Shown one piece after another: positions 37,834-48,381 of a DNA stretch of 64,000 nt. A program made the translations under genes and the position numbers. The stretch comes from Polynucleobacter sp. UB-Tiil-W10 (GTDB lineage Bacteria; Pseudomonadota; Gammaproteobacteria; Burkholderiales; Burkholderiaceae): NCBI RefSeq assembly GCF_018881605.1, contig NZ_JACVPZ010000001.1, positions 744,001 to 808,000 on the forward strand. Direction: 5' to 3'. The notes under the pieces are model-generated. The model ran no database searches. It was not told the origin of the DNA and was given only the letters and a program-made list of their open reading frames with translations. Positions within the stretch are counted from its first letter, which is position 1. Every line of letters begins with the position of its first letter.

Positions 37834-38694
37834 GTGCGAAAACTCCTTCTCAAGCTCTGCCTTAGTGCTATTGCCGTACTTCCCCTTGCGCTCGTGCAGG
37901 TGATTGGGTCATTTTTAGGCATGCTGGCCTATGTTGGCTCAAAGCAATATCGCTCACTCTTTAGACCTCAATATGAAGCTGTAGTGCGTGTTCGAGGTCT
38001 GCCATTCAAGCTCTGGGAAGCAGTGCGCGCCTCCGGAATGCTGTTTTCAGATAGCTTATGGATTTGGCGTAACCCCCAAAAGGCGCTTGCATTGGTAGAT
38101 GTTCAAAACTGGGATTTGGTAGAGACCGCCATTAACGAAGGTCATGGCTTAGTCATGCTGACCCCTCATCTCGGTGGCTTTGAGATCATTCCACGCGTAC
38201 TTGCCCAGCATTTTCCAGCAACTATTCTCTATCGCCCCTCACGCCAAGAGTGGCTCAATGAGGTAGTAGAAGAAGGTCGCGCTTATCCCAATATGCATTT
38301 TGTGCCAACCAACCTCAATGGTGTGCGCCAAATGACTAGAGCGCTCACGCGAGGCGAAGCGATTGGCATTCTTCCAGATCAAGTACCCAGTGGAGGCGAA
38401 GGTGTTTGGGTTCCGTTCTTTGGGCGCCCCGCATACACAACACCATTACCAGCACGTCTTGCCAATCGAAACAACACTCCAGTAGTGATGTTTACCGCCA
38501 AACGCAAAGGCATTGGCAGGGGTTGGCTCATGCAGGCAACCCGTCTTGCCCCCCTGTCTGAGGATGCAAGCATTGCTGCTGCAGAACTCAATATTGCGAT
38601 TGAAAATGCAGTGCTCGTCGCACCTGAACAATTCATTTGGTCATACAACCGCTATAAGCATCCCACTGGTGCAGAATTGCCTCCAAGCAATTAA
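37834..38694 (+). CDS. LpxL/HtrB-like lysophospholipid acyltransferase (copy 1)
   Basis: Late acyltransferase family member that adds secondary acyl chains to lipid A precursors at the inner membrane. 286 residues: N-terminal hydrophobic helix (about 5-34), the HX4E catalytic motif His112-LGGF-Glu117, then LYRPSRQ, LPDQVPSGGEGVWVPFFGRPA and the C-terminal WSYNRYKHP. GTG start; no ATG is available upstream in frame, and the ribosome site is poor (G-run directly before it). Divergent from metK; another family member follows 23 bases later. Confidence 0.88.
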   Translation: MRKLLLKLCLSAIAVLPLALVQVIGSFLGMLAYVGSKQYRSLFRPQYEAVVRVRGLPFKLWEAVRASGMLFSDSLWIWRNPQKALALVDVQNWDLVETAINEGHGLVMLTPHLGGFEIIPRVLAQHFPATILYRPSRQEWLNEVVEEGRAYPNMHFVPTNLNGVRQMTRALTRGEAIGILPDQVPSGGEGVWVPFFGRPAYTTPLPARLANRNNTPVVMFTAKRKGIGRGWLMQATRLAPLSEDASIAAAELNIAIENAVLVAPEQFIWSYNRYKHPTGAELPPSN

Positions 38695-38717
38695 ATAAAT
38701 TCGTTATCATTTTTGAA

Positions 38718-39617
38718 ATGACCTGGTTACAAAACCTCTTCAATTTCTTAGCGCTCAGTATTTTGCGCCTCTTTGCCTTTCTGCCTTATACGATTACTGT
38801 CCATGTTGGCTATGCCTTAGGCTGGCTGGCTGCTCATATTCCAAATAGTCGTACCCACGTAGTAAAGACCAATTTACGTTTGTGCTTTCCTAATCTCAGT
38901 GAAAAAGAAATTGATCATCTGGCGATTGAGCACTGGAAATTATTTGGTCGTAGCGTATTAGAAAGAAGTCGCATCTGGCTTGGTAGTGGCAAACAAATTA
39001 CCGGCATCGTCAAAATCGATTCAGCAATTACCTTAGGGGATCGCAAGCCACGCCTACTGATTAATCCACACTTTGTTGGGCTTGAAGGCGGCTTTATGGC
39101 CCTTTCAGTATTGGCTAACCAGCATGACTGGCCACGGGGTGCAGGTCTTTATCAAAACATGAAGAACCCCTTCTTCAATCAAAAAATGATTGAGTGGAGA
39201 AATCGCTTTGGCGGAAAGTCAATTGAGAGGCAAAGTCGCCTGCGCGATCTCATACGAGAAATTCAAACGGGTAACTTTATTTTCATTGCCCCTGATATTG
39301 ACCTGGGACCTCGTGACTCGGTCTTTGTACCTTTCTTCGGCATCCAGACCAACACCATTACCTCTGTCTCACGACTAGCAAGACTCAGCGGGGCTGAAGT
39401 GTGTCTTATGACGACTACATTAAATAAAGACCGCAAAGGCTATACCTGCCATATCAGCGAGCCATTACCAAACTTTCCAAGTGATGATGTTGAAAAAGAT
39501 ACCGCTCGCATAAACCAATACATTGAGGAACTTGTTCGAGAAAGACCAGCAGAGTACTATTGGGTTCATAAGCGTTTTAAACATAGGCCTGAAGGCGAAC
39601 CCAGCCTTTACGATTAA
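38718..39617 (+). CDS. LpxL/HtrB-like lysophospholipid acyltransferase (copy 2)
   Basis: 299-residue late acyltransferase with an N-terminal membrane helix, HX4E motif His118-FVGL-Glu123, and the [17 protein letters not shown] block. The C-terminus [16 protein letters not shown] is typical. Closely similar in length and sequence to the third copy at 61.9 kb, and more distant from copy 1 beside it. Probably the second lipid A acylation or an acylation of another lipid. Followed 11 bases later by dapF. Confidence 0.88.
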   Translation: MTWLQNLFNFLALSILRLFAFLPYTITVHVGYALGWLAAHIPNSRTHVVKTNLRLCFPNLSEKEIDHLAIEHWKLFGRSVLERSRIWLGSGKQITGIVKIDSAITLGDRKPRLLINPHFVGLEGGFMALSVLANQHDWPRGAGLYQNMKNPFFNQKMIEWRNRFGGKSIERQSRLRDLIREIQTGNFIFIAPDIDLGPRDSVFVPFFGIQTNTITSVSRLARLSGAEVCLMTTTLNKDRKGYTCHISEPLPNFPSDDVEKDTARINQYIEELVRERPAEYYWVHKRFKHRPEGEPSLYD

Positions 39618-39628
39618 ACGGAAATATT

Positions 39629-40531
39629 TTGAGCACCAATACAAACAACCCAGTACGCAAGCTACGCTTCACCAAAATGCATGGTGCTGGCAATGATTTC
39701 ATTGTGCTCAACGGAATAGATCAAGATCTGAGTGACATTACCAAAGAACAATGGCAAGGTTTAGCCCATCGTCAATTTGGTATTGGTGCAGATCAAATTC
39801 TTCTAGTTGAAAAGGCAACGCGCCCAGATGCTGATTTTCGGTATCGCATTTTTAATGCCGATGGTGGCGAAGTAGAGCAATGTGGCAATGGCTCTCGTTG
39901 CTTTGTACGCTTTGTATTAGATCAAGGTCTATCCAGCAAGAATCCCTTACGAGTAGAGGTTGCGCATACCGTCCTTACACTCAAATCCCATGAAGATGGT
40001 CAGGTAGAGGTAAATATGGGTGCGCCAATTTTTGAACATAGCCATATTCCGTTTAATGCAAACGGCTTGGCAAGCCTTCAAGAATTTCAGGAAACTCTTT
40101 ATGCACTTCCACTAAATCATCCTGCCACGCATGACACTTTGGTTGGAGTTCTTTCTATGGGCAATCCACATGCCGTGCAAGTGGTTGGCGATGTCGATAG
40201 CGCACCCGTCCTAGAAGAAGGTCCCGAGATTGAAAGGTTTGCCGCGTTTCCTAAAAAGGTAAACGTGGGCTACCTGCAAGTGATCAATCGCAATGAAATC
40301 AAATTACGCGTCTTTGAACGTGGCGCTGGCGAAACCTTAGCCTGCGGCACTGGTGCTTGTGCAGCCGTGGTTTCAGGTATCCGTAGGGGCTTACTAGATT
40401 CACCTGTAAAAGTACATACGCGCGGCGGAGACTTGCAAATTACTTGGGACGGCGTCTTAAATGATGTTGTTCAATCCGTCATCATGACTGGCCCTGCGGT
40501 CACCGTCTTCGAAGGCGAAACTACAATCTAA
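39629..40531 (+). CDS. dapF: Diaminopimelate epimerase
   Basis: Interconverts LL- and meso-diaminopimelate for lysine and peptidoglycan. 300 residues from a TTG start (weak GGAAA site upstream), giving about 12 residues before the conserved [12 protein letters not shown]. Catalytic cysteines: Cys85 in EQCGNGSRC and the second in [10 protein letters not shown]. Its end overlaps pyrE by 4 bases in convergent orientation. Confidence 0.95.
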   Translation: MSTNTNNPVRKLRFTKMHGAGNDFIVLNGIDQDLSDITKEQWQGLAHRQFGIGADQILLVEKATRPDADFRYRIFNADGGEVEQCGNGSRCFVRFVLDQGLSSKNPLRVEVAHTVLTLKSHEDGQVEVNMGAPIFEHSHIPFNANGLASLQEFQETLYALPLNHPATHDTLVGVLSMGNPHAVQVVGDVDSAPVLEEGPEIERFAAFPKKVNVGYLQVINRNEIKLRVFERGAGETLACGTGACAAVVSGIRRGLLDSPVKVHTRGGDLQITWDGVLNDVVQSVIMTGPAVTVFEGETTI

Positions 40532-41196
40532 ATGCCGTATTTTTCGCGGTAAGCTTTTACTGCAGGCAAATAGTTTGTTAGTTCAGCATCACTAGAAGAA
40601 GTTAAGAAAGACATTAAGCCAGCCAAGTTTGCAATCGTAATTACCGGCAAACCAAACTCTTGCTCTACCGCTTGAACTGCAGATTTATCTCCAATTTCTA
40701 TCGCATTACCCGAGCGCTCCATACGATCTAGAGCAATGAGAACAGCTGCCGGCTCTGCACCCGCACCGCGAATCAAATCGACTGACTCTCTTACTGATGT
40801 GCCTGCTGAAATCACATCGTCAATAATGACAACTCGGCCCTGAACGGGAGCGCCAACCAACATGCCCCCTTCGCCGTGGTCTTTTGCCTCTTTACGGTTA
40901 TAGGCATAAGGCACATTAATGCCGTTATCAGCCAAAGCGATAGCCGTAGCAGCCGCCAGTGTGATTCCTTTATAAGCCGGGCCATAAAGCATGTCGAACT
41001 GAACGCCCGACTCTTGTAAAGCTTTAGCGTAGTAGCGACCTAAGGCGCTTAAACGAGCACCATCATTAAATTCGCCGGCATTAAAGAAATAAGGCGAGAG
41101 TCTTCCCGCTTTAGTTTTAAACTCCCCGAAGGACAAAACCTTTGCCTCTAAGGCAAAACGAATAAAGTTATCTTGATTTGAATTATTTGAGCTCAT
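40528..41196 (-). CDS. pyrE: Orotate phosphoribosyltransferase
   Basis: Fifth step of pyrimidine synthesis, joining orotate and PRPP. 222 residues with the PRPP-binding motif [13 protein letters not shown], the [10 protein letters not shown] block and the N-terminal [19 protein letters not shown]. Divergent from xth, with only 8 bases between the two starts. Confidence 0.95.
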   Translation of the reverse strand: MSSNNSNQDNFIRFALEAKVLSFGEFKTKAGRLSPYFFNAGEFNDGARLSALGRYYAKALQESGVQFDMLYGPAYKGITLAAATAIALADNGINVPYAYNRKEAKDHGEGGMLVGAPVQGRVVIIDDVISAGTSVRESVDLIRGAGAEPAAVLIALDRMERSGNAIEIGDKSAVQAVEQEFGLPVITIANLAGLMSFLTSSSDAELTNYLPAVKAYREKYGI

Positions 41197-41204
41197 AGGC
41201 CTAC

Positions 41205-41987
41205 ATGTTACGCATCATTTCCGCGAACCTCAACGGTATCCGTTCCGCAGCCAAAAAAGGCTTCCTACCATGGGCTATTAAGCAAAAAGCCGACTTCATT
41301 TGCATGCAGGAGCTTAAGGCTCAGCGCGATGATCTTGAGGATGCCATCCTCAATCCAGATAACCTGCACGGCTTTTTCCATCACGCCGAGAAAAAGGGCT
41401 ACAGCGGTTGCGGGATTTATACCCCCCATAAACCAGATGAAGTCTTATATGGCTACGGTAATGAAGAGTTTGATGCGGAAGGGCGTTATGTAGAAGCACG
41501 CTTTAAAGGGCTTTCCGTCATTTCAGTCTATATGCCCTCAGGCTCAAGCTCTCCTGAGAGACAAGAGGCCAAATATCGCTATCTCGATAGTTTTCTACCG
41601 CATCTTATTTCCCTCAAAAAATCTGGTCGTGAAATCGTGCTTTGCGGTGACGTCAATATTGCCCATCAAGAAATTGACCTAAAGAATTGGAAAGGCAATC
41701 TCAAAAATTCAGGCTTCTTACCTGAAGAACGTGCATGGCTCACTAATCTTTTTAGTAAAGTGGGCTATGTAGATGTTTACCGCCAGCTTGAGCCAGAGGC
41801 GACTGAAACTTGCTATACCTGGTGGAGTAATCGCGGACAAGCTTATGCAAAGAATGTTGGCTGGCGCATTGACTATCACATCACTACGCCTGGCATTGCA
41901 GCTACAGCCAAGAAAACCGCTGTGTACAAGGATGAAAAATTTTCAGATCACGCCCCGCTCACTGTGGATTACGACTGGAAGTTTTAA
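41205..41987 (+). CDS. xth: Exodeoxyribonuclease III
   Basis: AP endonuclease / 3'-5' exonuclease for base-excision repair, 260 residues. Metal and catalytic residues visible in [19 protein letters not shown] (metal-binding Glu), [27 protein letters not shown] and the C-terminal [12 protein letters not shown]. Followed by a terminator hairpin that overlaps the 3' end of the convergent permease gene. Confidence 0.94.
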   Translation: MLRIISANLNGIRSAAKKGFLPWAIKQKADFICMQELKAQRDDLEDAILNPDNLHGFFHHAEKKGYSGCGIYTPHKPDEVLYGYGNEEFDAEGRYVEARFKGLSVISVYMPSGSSSPERQEAKYRYLDSFLPHLISLKKSGREIVLCGDVNIAHQEIDLKNWKGNLKNSGFLPEERAWLTNLFSKVGYVDVYRQLEPEATETCYTWWSNRGQAYAKNVGWRIDYHITTPGIAATAKKTAVYKDEKFSDHAPLTVDYDWKF

Positions 41988-41999
41988 GCAAGAAACAAT

Positions 42000-42028
42000 A
42001 GGGGAGAAATTACTCCCCTTCTTTTTTG
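42000..42028 (+). terminator. Terminator of xth overlapping the ampG stop codon
   Basis: AGGGGAG-AAATTA-CTCCCCT stem-loop followed by TCTTTTTT, 12 bases after the xth stop. The - strand permease stop codon (42012-42010) lies in the loop and its last codons form one arm, so hairpin and coding sequence share bases. Confidence 0.75.
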
Positions 42029-43329
42029 ATCTGCACAACCTTAAAATGAATCGTAACCCAAATGAGAAGCAGGACTGGGGCGCCAATAATGGCGGTGCCA
42101 TAGAAGAATGCTTGATATCCAAAATTGTCTACAAACACTCCTGAGAAGCCTGCCAACCATTTCGGCAAGAGTAGCATCATGGAGCTAAATAAAGCGTACT
42201 GAGTTGCCGAATAGCGGATATTGGTTAATGAGGATAAAAAAGCAATAAAAGCCGCACTCGCGATACCAGAACTGAGATTGTCTGCTGAGATCACCCAAAT
42301 CAAGCCATGTAAATCATGTCCTTGAGTAGCCAGCCATGCAAACAATAAATTACTGACGGCTGAGAGAACCGCCCCCACAAACAGTATTCGCAAGACACCA
42401 AAACGAAGCGTCAGCACACCGCCAACAAAGGCTCCAACCAAAGTCATTACTACGCCGAATACTTTACTTACGGCCGCTACTTCATCTTTGGTATAACCCA
42501 TGTCGACATAAAACGGATTGGCCATAATTCCCATCACCACATCACTAATGCGATAAATGGCAATTAAAGACAAAATCAAAATGGCATGCCAGCGATAGCG
42601 CGTAATAAATTCAGCAAATGGCTCAACCAAGGTTTGGTACAGCCATGCTTTGGCAGTGCGCACTTTTGCCAATTCATATCTTGCTGGTTCTTTACTTAAT
42701 AAAGTTGTAATCACGCCTATACCAATAGAGGCCGCCATACAGAGATAGGCAAACTGCCACGCACTTGGGTCATAGCCACTGCCTGTTTCAGCACGAGCTG
42801 CAAGCCAAAGGACGCCAGCGCCAGCCCAAATCAAAGCCAGTCGATAACCGGTTTGATAAGTAGCTGCTAAGGCAGCTTGATGATCGCTATTAGCCGATTC
42901 AATACGAAATGCATCTAAAGCGATGTCTTGGGTGGCAGAACCAAAGGCGACCAAGAGCGCACACCAAACAATCGAGTTCAGTGCAAGCTTAGGATCTAAA
43001 GTCGACATTCCAATAAGACCCAGAATGATGATCGCTTGCGCAAAGAGTAGCCAGCTACGGCGGCGGCCAAATAGTTTGGTTAACAAGGGAATTTGTATGC
43101 GATCTACAAGCGGCGCCCAAACCCATTTAAAGGCGTAGATCAAGCCAACCCAGGTTAAGTAACCAATCGTGCTTCGATCAATACCAGCCTCACGCAACCA
43201 AAAACTGAGAGTTCCTAGAATGAGTAATAAAGGAAGGCCCGCGGAGAAGCCCAAGAACAACATGCGTAAACAAGGCCATTCGAGATAAACCCGAAAGTCT
43301 TTTAACCAAGATTGGACTGCAGTGAACAC
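42010..43329 (-). CDS. ampG: AmpG-like muropeptide permease (MFS)
   Basis: 439-residue major facilitator with about 12 predicted TM helices. The N-terminal GFSAGLPLLLILGTLSFWL and the YLTWVGLIYAFKWVWAPLVDR loop are typical of AmpG, which imports anhydro-muropeptides released by lytic transglycosylases such as the Slt at 31-33 kb. It starts 15 bases after metW on the same strand. Start ATG at 43329. Confidence 0.87.
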   Translation of the reverse strand: MFTAVQSWLKDFRVYLEWPCLRMLFLGFSAGLPLLLILGTLSFWLREAGIDRSTIGYLTWVGLIYAFKWVWAPLVDRIQIPLLTKLFGRRRSWLLFAQAIIILGLIGMSTLDPKLALNSIVWCALLVAFGSATQDIALDAFRIESANSDHQAALAATYQTGYRLALIWAGAGVLWLAARAETGSGYDPSAWQFAYLCMAASIGIGVITTLLSKEPARYELAKVRTAKAWLYQTLVEPFAEFITRYRWHAILILSLIAIYRISDVVMGIMANPFYVDMGYTKDEVAAVSKVFGVVMTLVGAFVGGVLTLRFGVLRILFVGAVLSAVSNLLFAWLATQGHDLHGLIWVISADNLSSGIASAAFIAFLSSLTNIRYSATQYALFSSMMLLLPKWLAGFSGVFVDNFGYQAFFYGTAIIGAPVLLLIWVTIHFKVVQIKKEGE

Positions 43330-43344
43330 CTTTAAATTTTTACC

Positions 43345-43938
43345 CTACGCACGACGAATGCGGAATAAAGCGAGGCTGCCAAATAAGTTTGGCATCAAGG
43401 TAACTTGATGCCCTTCATGCAGGATGCATTGATCAAGAACCTTCAAGCCGAGACTTGAGGCCAACTTCTCAAAGTCGGCAACAGTAAGCACGCGAACGTT
43501 AGGGGTGTTGTACCACTGGTAAGGCAGACTCTTCGAGACTGGCATACGGCCTAGACCAACAGCGAGGCGATGAGACCAATGCCCAAAGTTTGGAAAAGAA
43601 ATTACTGATTCTTTTCCTACACGCACCACCTCACGCAAAATCTTTTCAGTCTGATGGATGGTTTGTAATGTTTGTGAAAGTACAACCGTATCAAAACTAT
43701 TATCTTCAAAAAGCGCTAAGCCACCCTCTAAATCCTGCTGAATTACGTTCAAGCCTTTTTGCACGCATGACAGTACACGTGAGTCATCAATCTCGACACC
43801 ATAGGCATGAACGGGTTTTTGTTTCTGCAAATACTCTAGAAAGCTGCCATCACCACAACCGAGGTCCAACACTTGAGTATTAGGCGCAACCCAATTAGCA
43901 ATTGCAGCAAAGTCTGCACGCTTATTAAAGTTACTCAT
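43345..43938 (-). CDS. metW: MetW methyltransferase-like methionine biosynthesis protein
   Basis: 197-residue class I methyltransferase fold protein with SAM loop [11 protein letters not shown], the [11 protein letters not shown] segment and [14 protein letters not shown]. MetW accompanies MetX in many proteobacteria and is needed for, or enhances, homoserine acylation. It overlaps metX by 4 bases. Confidence 0.93.
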   Translation of the reverse strand: MSNFNKRADFAAIANWVAPNTQVLDLGCGDGSFLEYLQKQKPVHAYGVEIDDSRVLSCVQKGLNVIQQDLEGGLALFEDNSFDTVVLSQTLQTIHQTEKILREVVRVGKESVISFPNFGHWSHRLAVGLGRMPVSKSLPYQWYNTPNVRVLTVADFEKLASSLGLKVLDQCILHEGHQVTLMPNLFGSLALFRIRRA

Positions 43939-45074
43939 TGTTGAGCCTCGCGCATTTGCCTAAAGTAAGCTCGAACTAAATTATGGTAACGCTCATCGTC
44001 CAACAAGAATGCATCGTGCCCATGAGGCGCATCAATCTCAGCATAAGTCACTTCACTCTTATTGCTCAGTAAAGACTGCACAATCTCGCGACTACGATCA
44101 GGCGGGAAACGCCAGTCGGTTGAGAAGCTCACAACCAAAAACTTGGCACGCACTTCTGCTAAAGCACGATTCAGACTGCCATCGTAACGACGCGCAGGAT
44201 CAAAATAATCTAGGGCGCGGGTAATGAGTAAATAGGTGTTCGCATCAAAATAAGTTGAAAATTTATCACCTTGATGGCGTAAATAACTTTCAACCTCAAA
44301 CTCAACACCAAAACTAAAACGATAGTCGTTTGACTCACCATTAGGGCGCTGTAATTCCCGCCCAAATTTTTCTGCCATGTCATCATCAGACAGATAGGTA
44401 ATATGGCCAACCATTCGCGCTAAGCGCAAGCCGCGCTTCGGAACAACGCCATGTTCGTAATAGTTGCCGCCATGAAAATCTGGATCAGACAGGATGGCGT
44501 TGCGCGCCACTTCATTAAAAGCAATATTTTGCGCGCTCAACCTTGGGGTAGATGCCACCACAACGCAATGATCTATCCGCTTAGGAAACTGAATAGCCCA
44601 AGCCATTGCCTGCATTCCACCTAAGCTGCCGCCCATTACCGCAGCAAACTTCCGAATACCCAACTTATCTGCCAAACGAGCTTGCGTATTAACCCAATCT
44701 TCTACTGTTACAACAGGAAAATCTGCCCCATAAGGCTTACCGGTTGCTGGATTAATACTCATCGGCCCAGTAGAACCAAAGCAAGAGCCTAAATTATTTA
44801 CGCCTATAACAAAAAAGTGATCGGTATCCACCGGCTTGCCCGGACCAATCATGTTGTCCCACCAACCAATATCTTCTGGATCTTCTGGACTTGGACCGGC
44901 TACGTGGTGAGATGCATTCAGAGCATGACAAACGAGCACAGCATTACTTTTATCGGCATTAAGCTTGCCGTAAGTTTCAATGACTAAATCGTAGCCAGAC
45001 AGCATGGCGCCACTCTGCAAAGGCAGGGGCTCGGCAAAATGAATGGTATTTCTAGAGAGATGTAGCTCGCTCAT
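43935..45074 (-). CDS. metX: Homoserine O-acyltransferase MetX
   Basis: Alpha/beta-hydrolase-fold enzyme that acylates homoserine, the first committed step to methionine. 379 residues. Nucleophile Ser150 is in [11 protein letters not shown], with FSTDWRFPP (Asp) and [10 protein letters not shown] (His) completing the triad; [10 protein letters not shown] and [12 protein letters not shown] are family signatures. Annotated as acetyltransferase by family; MetX homologues paired with MetW may use succinyl-CoA, which sequence alone does not settle here. Coupled to slmA and metW by 4-base overlaps. Confidence 0.95.
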   Translation of the reverse strand: MSELHLSRNTIHFAEPLPLQSGAMLSGYDLVIETYGKLNADKSNAVLVCHALNASHHVAGPSPEDPEDIGWWDNMIGPGKPVDTDHFFVIGVNNLGSCFGSTGPMSINPATGKPYGADFPVVTVEDWVNTQARLADKLGIRKFAAVMGGSLGGMQAMAWAIQFPKRIDHCVVVASTPRLSAQNIAFNEVARNAILSDPDFHGGNYYEHGVVPKRGLRLARMVGHITYLSDDDMAEKFGRELQRPNGESNDYRFSFGVEFEVESYLRHQGDKFSTYFDANTYLLITRALDYFDPARRYDGSLNRALAEVRAKFLVVSFSTDWRFPPDRSREIVQSLLSNKSEVTYAEIDAPHGHDAFLLDDERYHNLVRAYFRQMREAQQ

Positions 45075-45721
45075 TCTGACAGGAGAAGACGCAAACTAAC
45101 ATCAGAGGCTTCAGTCGGCAGCTTCTTAAATCCGCTACGGGCAAAGCGATGCCAACGACCCAATACAAAACTCATCAACATAGCAGCGCGGATGCTGACC
45201 TCTTCTTGGCCCAACTGCCCCCAGTTACCGCCTTGAGTTTGAGCAATACGTAGAGCTTGCTTAAGAGACGCTTCAACACGGTCTAGCACTTGAGTAATAC
45301 GCTCTTGCAGACGATCATCTTCTTGCAATAAAGCATCTCCCAATAGAACGCGAGTCATACCAGGATTCTTTTCTGCAAAGAACAAGAGCATTTGCAAAAT
45401 ACCGCGTGCTTGGGCTAGGCCAGACTCTTCCTTTTGATTGATTTGATTAATCAACCCAAAAACTGTTTGCTCAATAAAAGAAATAAGACCCTCAAACATT
45501 TGAGCCTTGCTAGCGAAGTGACGATATAAGGCCGCTTCCGAAACCTCAATCTTGGCCGCTAAAGCTGCAGTAGTAACGCGCTCACCCTTAGGGTTTTGCA
45601 ACATCTCAGCAAGCACTTGCAGGATCTGCAATCGGCGCTCGCCTGGGCGAGGGCGCTTACGAGCCTTGCCAGCATCAGCATTGCTATCGTTGATGTTGGC
45701 TGGCTCTAAAGATTCGCGCAT
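45071..45721 (-). CDS. slmA: Nucleoid occlusion factor SlmA (TetR family)
   Basis: 216-residue TetR-type DNA-binding protein. The N-terminal helix-turn-helix ([33 protein letters not shown]) is the SlmA form, as is the following [13 protein letters not shown] helix. SlmA binds dispersed chromosomal sites and blocks FtsZ assembly over DNA. Positioned between argB (10 bases) and metX (4-base overlap), so it sits in a biosynthetic operon. Confidence 0.88.
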   Translation of the reverse strand: MRESLEPANINDSNADAGKARKRPRPGERRLQILQVLAEMLQNPKGERVTTAALAAKIEVSEAALYRHFASKAQMFEGLISFIEQTVFGLINQINQKEESGLAQARGILQMLLFFAEKNPGMTRVLLGDALLQEDDRLQERITQVLDRVEASLKQALRIAQTQGGNWGQLGQEEVSIRAAMLMSFVLGRWHRFARSGFKKLPTEASDVSLRLLLSE

Positions 45722-45731
45722 GCTTATCTAC

Positions 45732-46634
45732 TTATCTAGAACGGATCATCGTACCGAACGCTTGCTCGGTCAGAATTTCTAACAATAATGAATGCTCAAT
45801 GCGGCCATCAATGATGTGCACTGAATTCACACCACTCTTGGCTGCATCCAATGCAGACGATATCTTAGGCAACATGCCACCTGAAATAGTTCCATCAGCA
45901 AACAGTGCATCAATTTCTCGCGCTGTTAAATCCGTCAACAACTTACCGTCTTTATCCATCACGCCAGGAATATTCGTCATCATGACCAACTTCTCTGCAT
46001 GAAGGATTTCAGCCATCTTGCCAGCCACCAAGTCCGCATTAATGTTGTAAGCCTGGCCTTCTGCACTAAAGCCAATAGGAGAAATTACCGGAATAAACGC
46101 ATCGTCTTGCAAGGCTTTAACGACCGCAGGGTTAATTGCCTCAATTTCGCCAACAAAACCGATATCCAGTTTTTTTCCCGGCTCAGTATCGCTCGGGATC
46201 ATCATTTTCTTGGCATGAATTAGTCCACCATCTTTACCGGTCAAGCCAACAGCTTGGCCGCCAAAGTGGTTAATCAACATCACGATATCTTGTTGCACTT
46301 CACCGCCAAGAACCCATTCAACCACTTCCATGGTCTCTTCATCGGTGACGCGCATACCCTGAATAAAAGTACCCGTCTTACCAATTTTCTTGAGGGCCTC
46401 GTCAATCTGTGGGCCGCCGCCATGAACCACCACTGGGTTCATGCCAACCAACTTCAACAAAATGACATCGCGTGCAAAACTTTCTTTCAGACGCTCTTCA
46501 ACCATGGCATTGCCGCCGTACTTAATCACGATCGTTTTACCGTGATACGCGCGGATATAAGGCAAGGCCTCAGCCAAAATCTCTGCCTTTAACAAAGGAG
46601 AGATATCACTAATAGTTGGTAAATACTTAGTCAT
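45732..46634 (-). CDS. argB: Acetylglutamate kinase
   Basis: Phosphorylates N-acetylglutamate in arginine synthesis. 300 residues with [11 protein letters not shown] (phosphate contact Lys), [10 protein letters not shown] and the C-terminal [17 protein letters not shown]. Follows dksA by 13 bases on the same strand. Confidence 0.96.
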   Translation of the reverse strand: MTKYLPTISDISPLLKAEILAEALPYIRAYHGKTIVIKYGGNAMVEERLKESFARDVILLKLVGMNPVVVHGGGPQIDEALKKIGKTGTFIQGMRVTDEETMEVVEWVLGGEVQQDIVMLINHFGGQAVGLTGKDGGLIHAKKMMIPSDTEPGKKLDIGFVGEIEAINPAVVKALQDDAFIPVISPIGFSAEGQAYNINADLVAGKMAEILHAEKLVMMTNIPGVMDKDGKLLTDLTAREIDALFADGTISGGMLPKISSALDAAKSGVNSVHIIDGRIEHSLLLEILTEQAFGTMIRSR

Positions 46635-46647
46635 CGCTACTTAAAAT

Positions 46648-47136
46648 TTATTCGCCAAATAATTTTTGACGGAGTTCACGACGCTCTTGAGCCTCAAGAG
46701 ATAAATTGGCTGTAGGCCTTGCAATTAAACGGTTTAAGCCAATCGGCTCACCCGTTTCTTCGCACCAACCATAATCACCAGACTCAATGCGAGCCAATGC
46801 TTGCTCTACTTTTTTGAGCAACTTGCGTTCACGATCACGGGTTCGCAATTCCAATGCATGCTCTTCTTCAATCGTTGCACGATCAGCGGGATCAGGAACC
46901 AAAATATTTTCACGAAGATGCTCTGTCGTCTCAGACGCATTCTTCAGAATGTCATCCTTGAGGGTCAGTAATTTTTGACGGAAAAAATCTAACTGGGCAG
47001 CATTCATGTAGTCCTTGTCGGACATTTTGAGCAATTCGGCTTCAGTTAATGGAGCGCCTTTTGCAACCTTAGGGCTCGCAGCCTTGCTACTAGCTTTTGC
47101 AGCTGTTGCTGGTTTTGTTGCTGTTTTTACCGTCAT
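46648..47136 (-). CDS. dksA: RNA polymerase-binding protein DksA lacking the zinc-finger cysteines
   Basis: 162-residue DksA, which enters the RNAP secondary channel to potentiate the ppGpp response. An Ala/Lys-rich N-terminal extension (about 1-30) precedes the coiled coil (about 45-115, with DPADRATIEEE at its tip, holding the functional Asp pair) and the C-terminal domain. Enterobacterial DksA has four zinc cysteines. Here only Cys125 (GWCEETGEPIG) remains, and the second pair is replaced in RPTANLSLEAQERRE, so zinc binding of the usual type is not possible. Confidence 0.92.
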   Translation of the reverse strand: MTVKTATKPATAAKASSKAASPKVAKGAPLTEAELLKMSDKDYMNAAQLDFFRQKLLTLKDDILKNASETTEHLRENILVPDPADRATIEEEHALELRTRDRERKLLKKVEQALARIESGDYGWCEETGEPIGLNRLIARPTANLSLEAQERRELRQKLFGE

Positions 47137-47247
47137 CTCATTCTTCCTTGATTTGAAGCATTATTGCCTCATTCTGCCAAACTTTTACGGCCCTTTTATT
47201 AATATTTATCAATATGGGCTGTGGCGGCGGATTGTAACCGAATCTTG

Positions 47248-48312
47248 CTAGGCCAAACATCCCTCAAGCCCAGCCAATAGGGTGTCTTTAGGTAAATCGA
47301 TGCCTATGAAGACCATCCTAGTTTGCTTGGGTTCTACACCCCATGGACCAGCCAAATCGCTGCCCATCATCTGATGAACCCCCTGGAGCACTACTTTTCG
47401 GTTGCTACCCTTCACATAGAGCACCCCTTTATAGCGCAGCATCTTCTCTCCAAAGACCTCCAGAATGCCCCCAAGGAAGTCTTCCAGTTTTTTATGATCA
47501 AAGGGTTTATCACTACGAAAAACGAAGGATTGAATACGGTCTGTATGCCCAGCATGCCCATGATGATGCTGATCATGACTGTGGTCGTGCCCGCAGGTGC
47601 TGTGATCATGGTCATGGCTATGGTCATGGCCGCAATTCTCGTGATCGTGGTCATCCTGCTCCAAGAAATGCGGATCAATATCCAGCTTGGCATTTAGATT
47701 GAAGCCTTTAAGGTCCAAAACTGCATTTAAAGGGACAACGCCCTTAGAAATGCCCGTAATAGGAGCCCTCGGATTCATATGCATAAGGCGATTACGCAAA
47801 GCATCTACTTCGGCAGGAGTCACCAAATCGGTCTTGGTAATAAAGATTTGATCTGCAAAGCCGACTTGGCGCTGAGCCTCTTCATGCTCATTGAGCTGCT
47901 GCTGACCATGCTTGGCATCAACCAAGGTCACTACAGCATCTAATACGTAGTGGTCGGCAACATCATCATCCATAAAGAAAGTCTGGGCTACAGGACCAGG
48001 ATTAGCAACGCCAGTGGTTTCAATCACGACGCGATCAAAGCTAATCTTTTTATCTTTGCGCTGCTCCCAAAGCTCGTTCAGAGCGTCAACCAGGTCACCG
48101 CGAATGGTGCAACAGATACAGCCATTACTCATCTGCACAATGTTCTCTTGATTATCTTGTACCAAGATGTCGTTATCTATATTTTCTTCGCCGAACTCAT
48201 TCTCAATCACAGCAATTTTTTTACCGTGTTCCTCAGTCAGAATATGTTTAAGCAAAGTGGTTTTGCCGCTTCCTAAGAAGCCCGTCAAAATCGTTACCGG
48301 AATTAATGCCAT
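47248..48312 (-). CDS. CobW/COG0523-type GTP-binding metallochaperone
   Basis: 354 residues from the ATG at 48312 (an earlier in-frame ATG at 48327 adds five residues). Walker A is GFLGSGKTT (11-19); CxCC is in [12 protein letters not shown] (Cys65, 67, 68), the metal site coupled to GTP hydrolysis. Between the two domains lies a His/Asp-rich loop (about 220-258, many HDH repeats), fitting zinc or other divalent metal handling. The C-terminal CobW_C domain follows. It is 111 bases upstream of dksA on the same strand. Confidence 0.9.
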   Translation of the reverse strand: MALIPVTILTGFLGSGKTTLLKHILTEEHGKKIAVIENEFGEENIDNDILVQDNQENIVQMSNGCICCTIRGDLVDALNELWEQRKDKKISFDRVVIETTGVANPGPVAQTFFMDDDVADHYVLDAVVTLVDAKHGQQQLNEHEEAQRQVGFADQIFITKTDLVTPAEVDALRNRLMHMNPRAPITGISKGVVPLNAVLDLKGFNLNAKLDIDPHFLEQDDHDHENCGHDHSHDHDHSTCGHDHSHDQHHHGHAGHTDRIQSFVFRSDKPFDHKKLEDFLGGILEVFGEKMLRYKGVLYVKGSNRKVVLQGVHQMMGSDLAGPWGVEPKQTRMVFIGIDLPKDTLLAGLEGCLA

Positions 48313-48381
48313 GAATGATCCAATCAAAATCTAAAAGCCACCAATTCCCAAAGCGGGAAACCTTCTATCTTACCGAGTTCC

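Noticed and set aside
47573-47660. Short repeated GGTCATG-like units
   Set aside because: They are the codons of the His/Asp-rich loop of the CobW-type protein on the - strand, not a CRISPR or intergenic repeat array.
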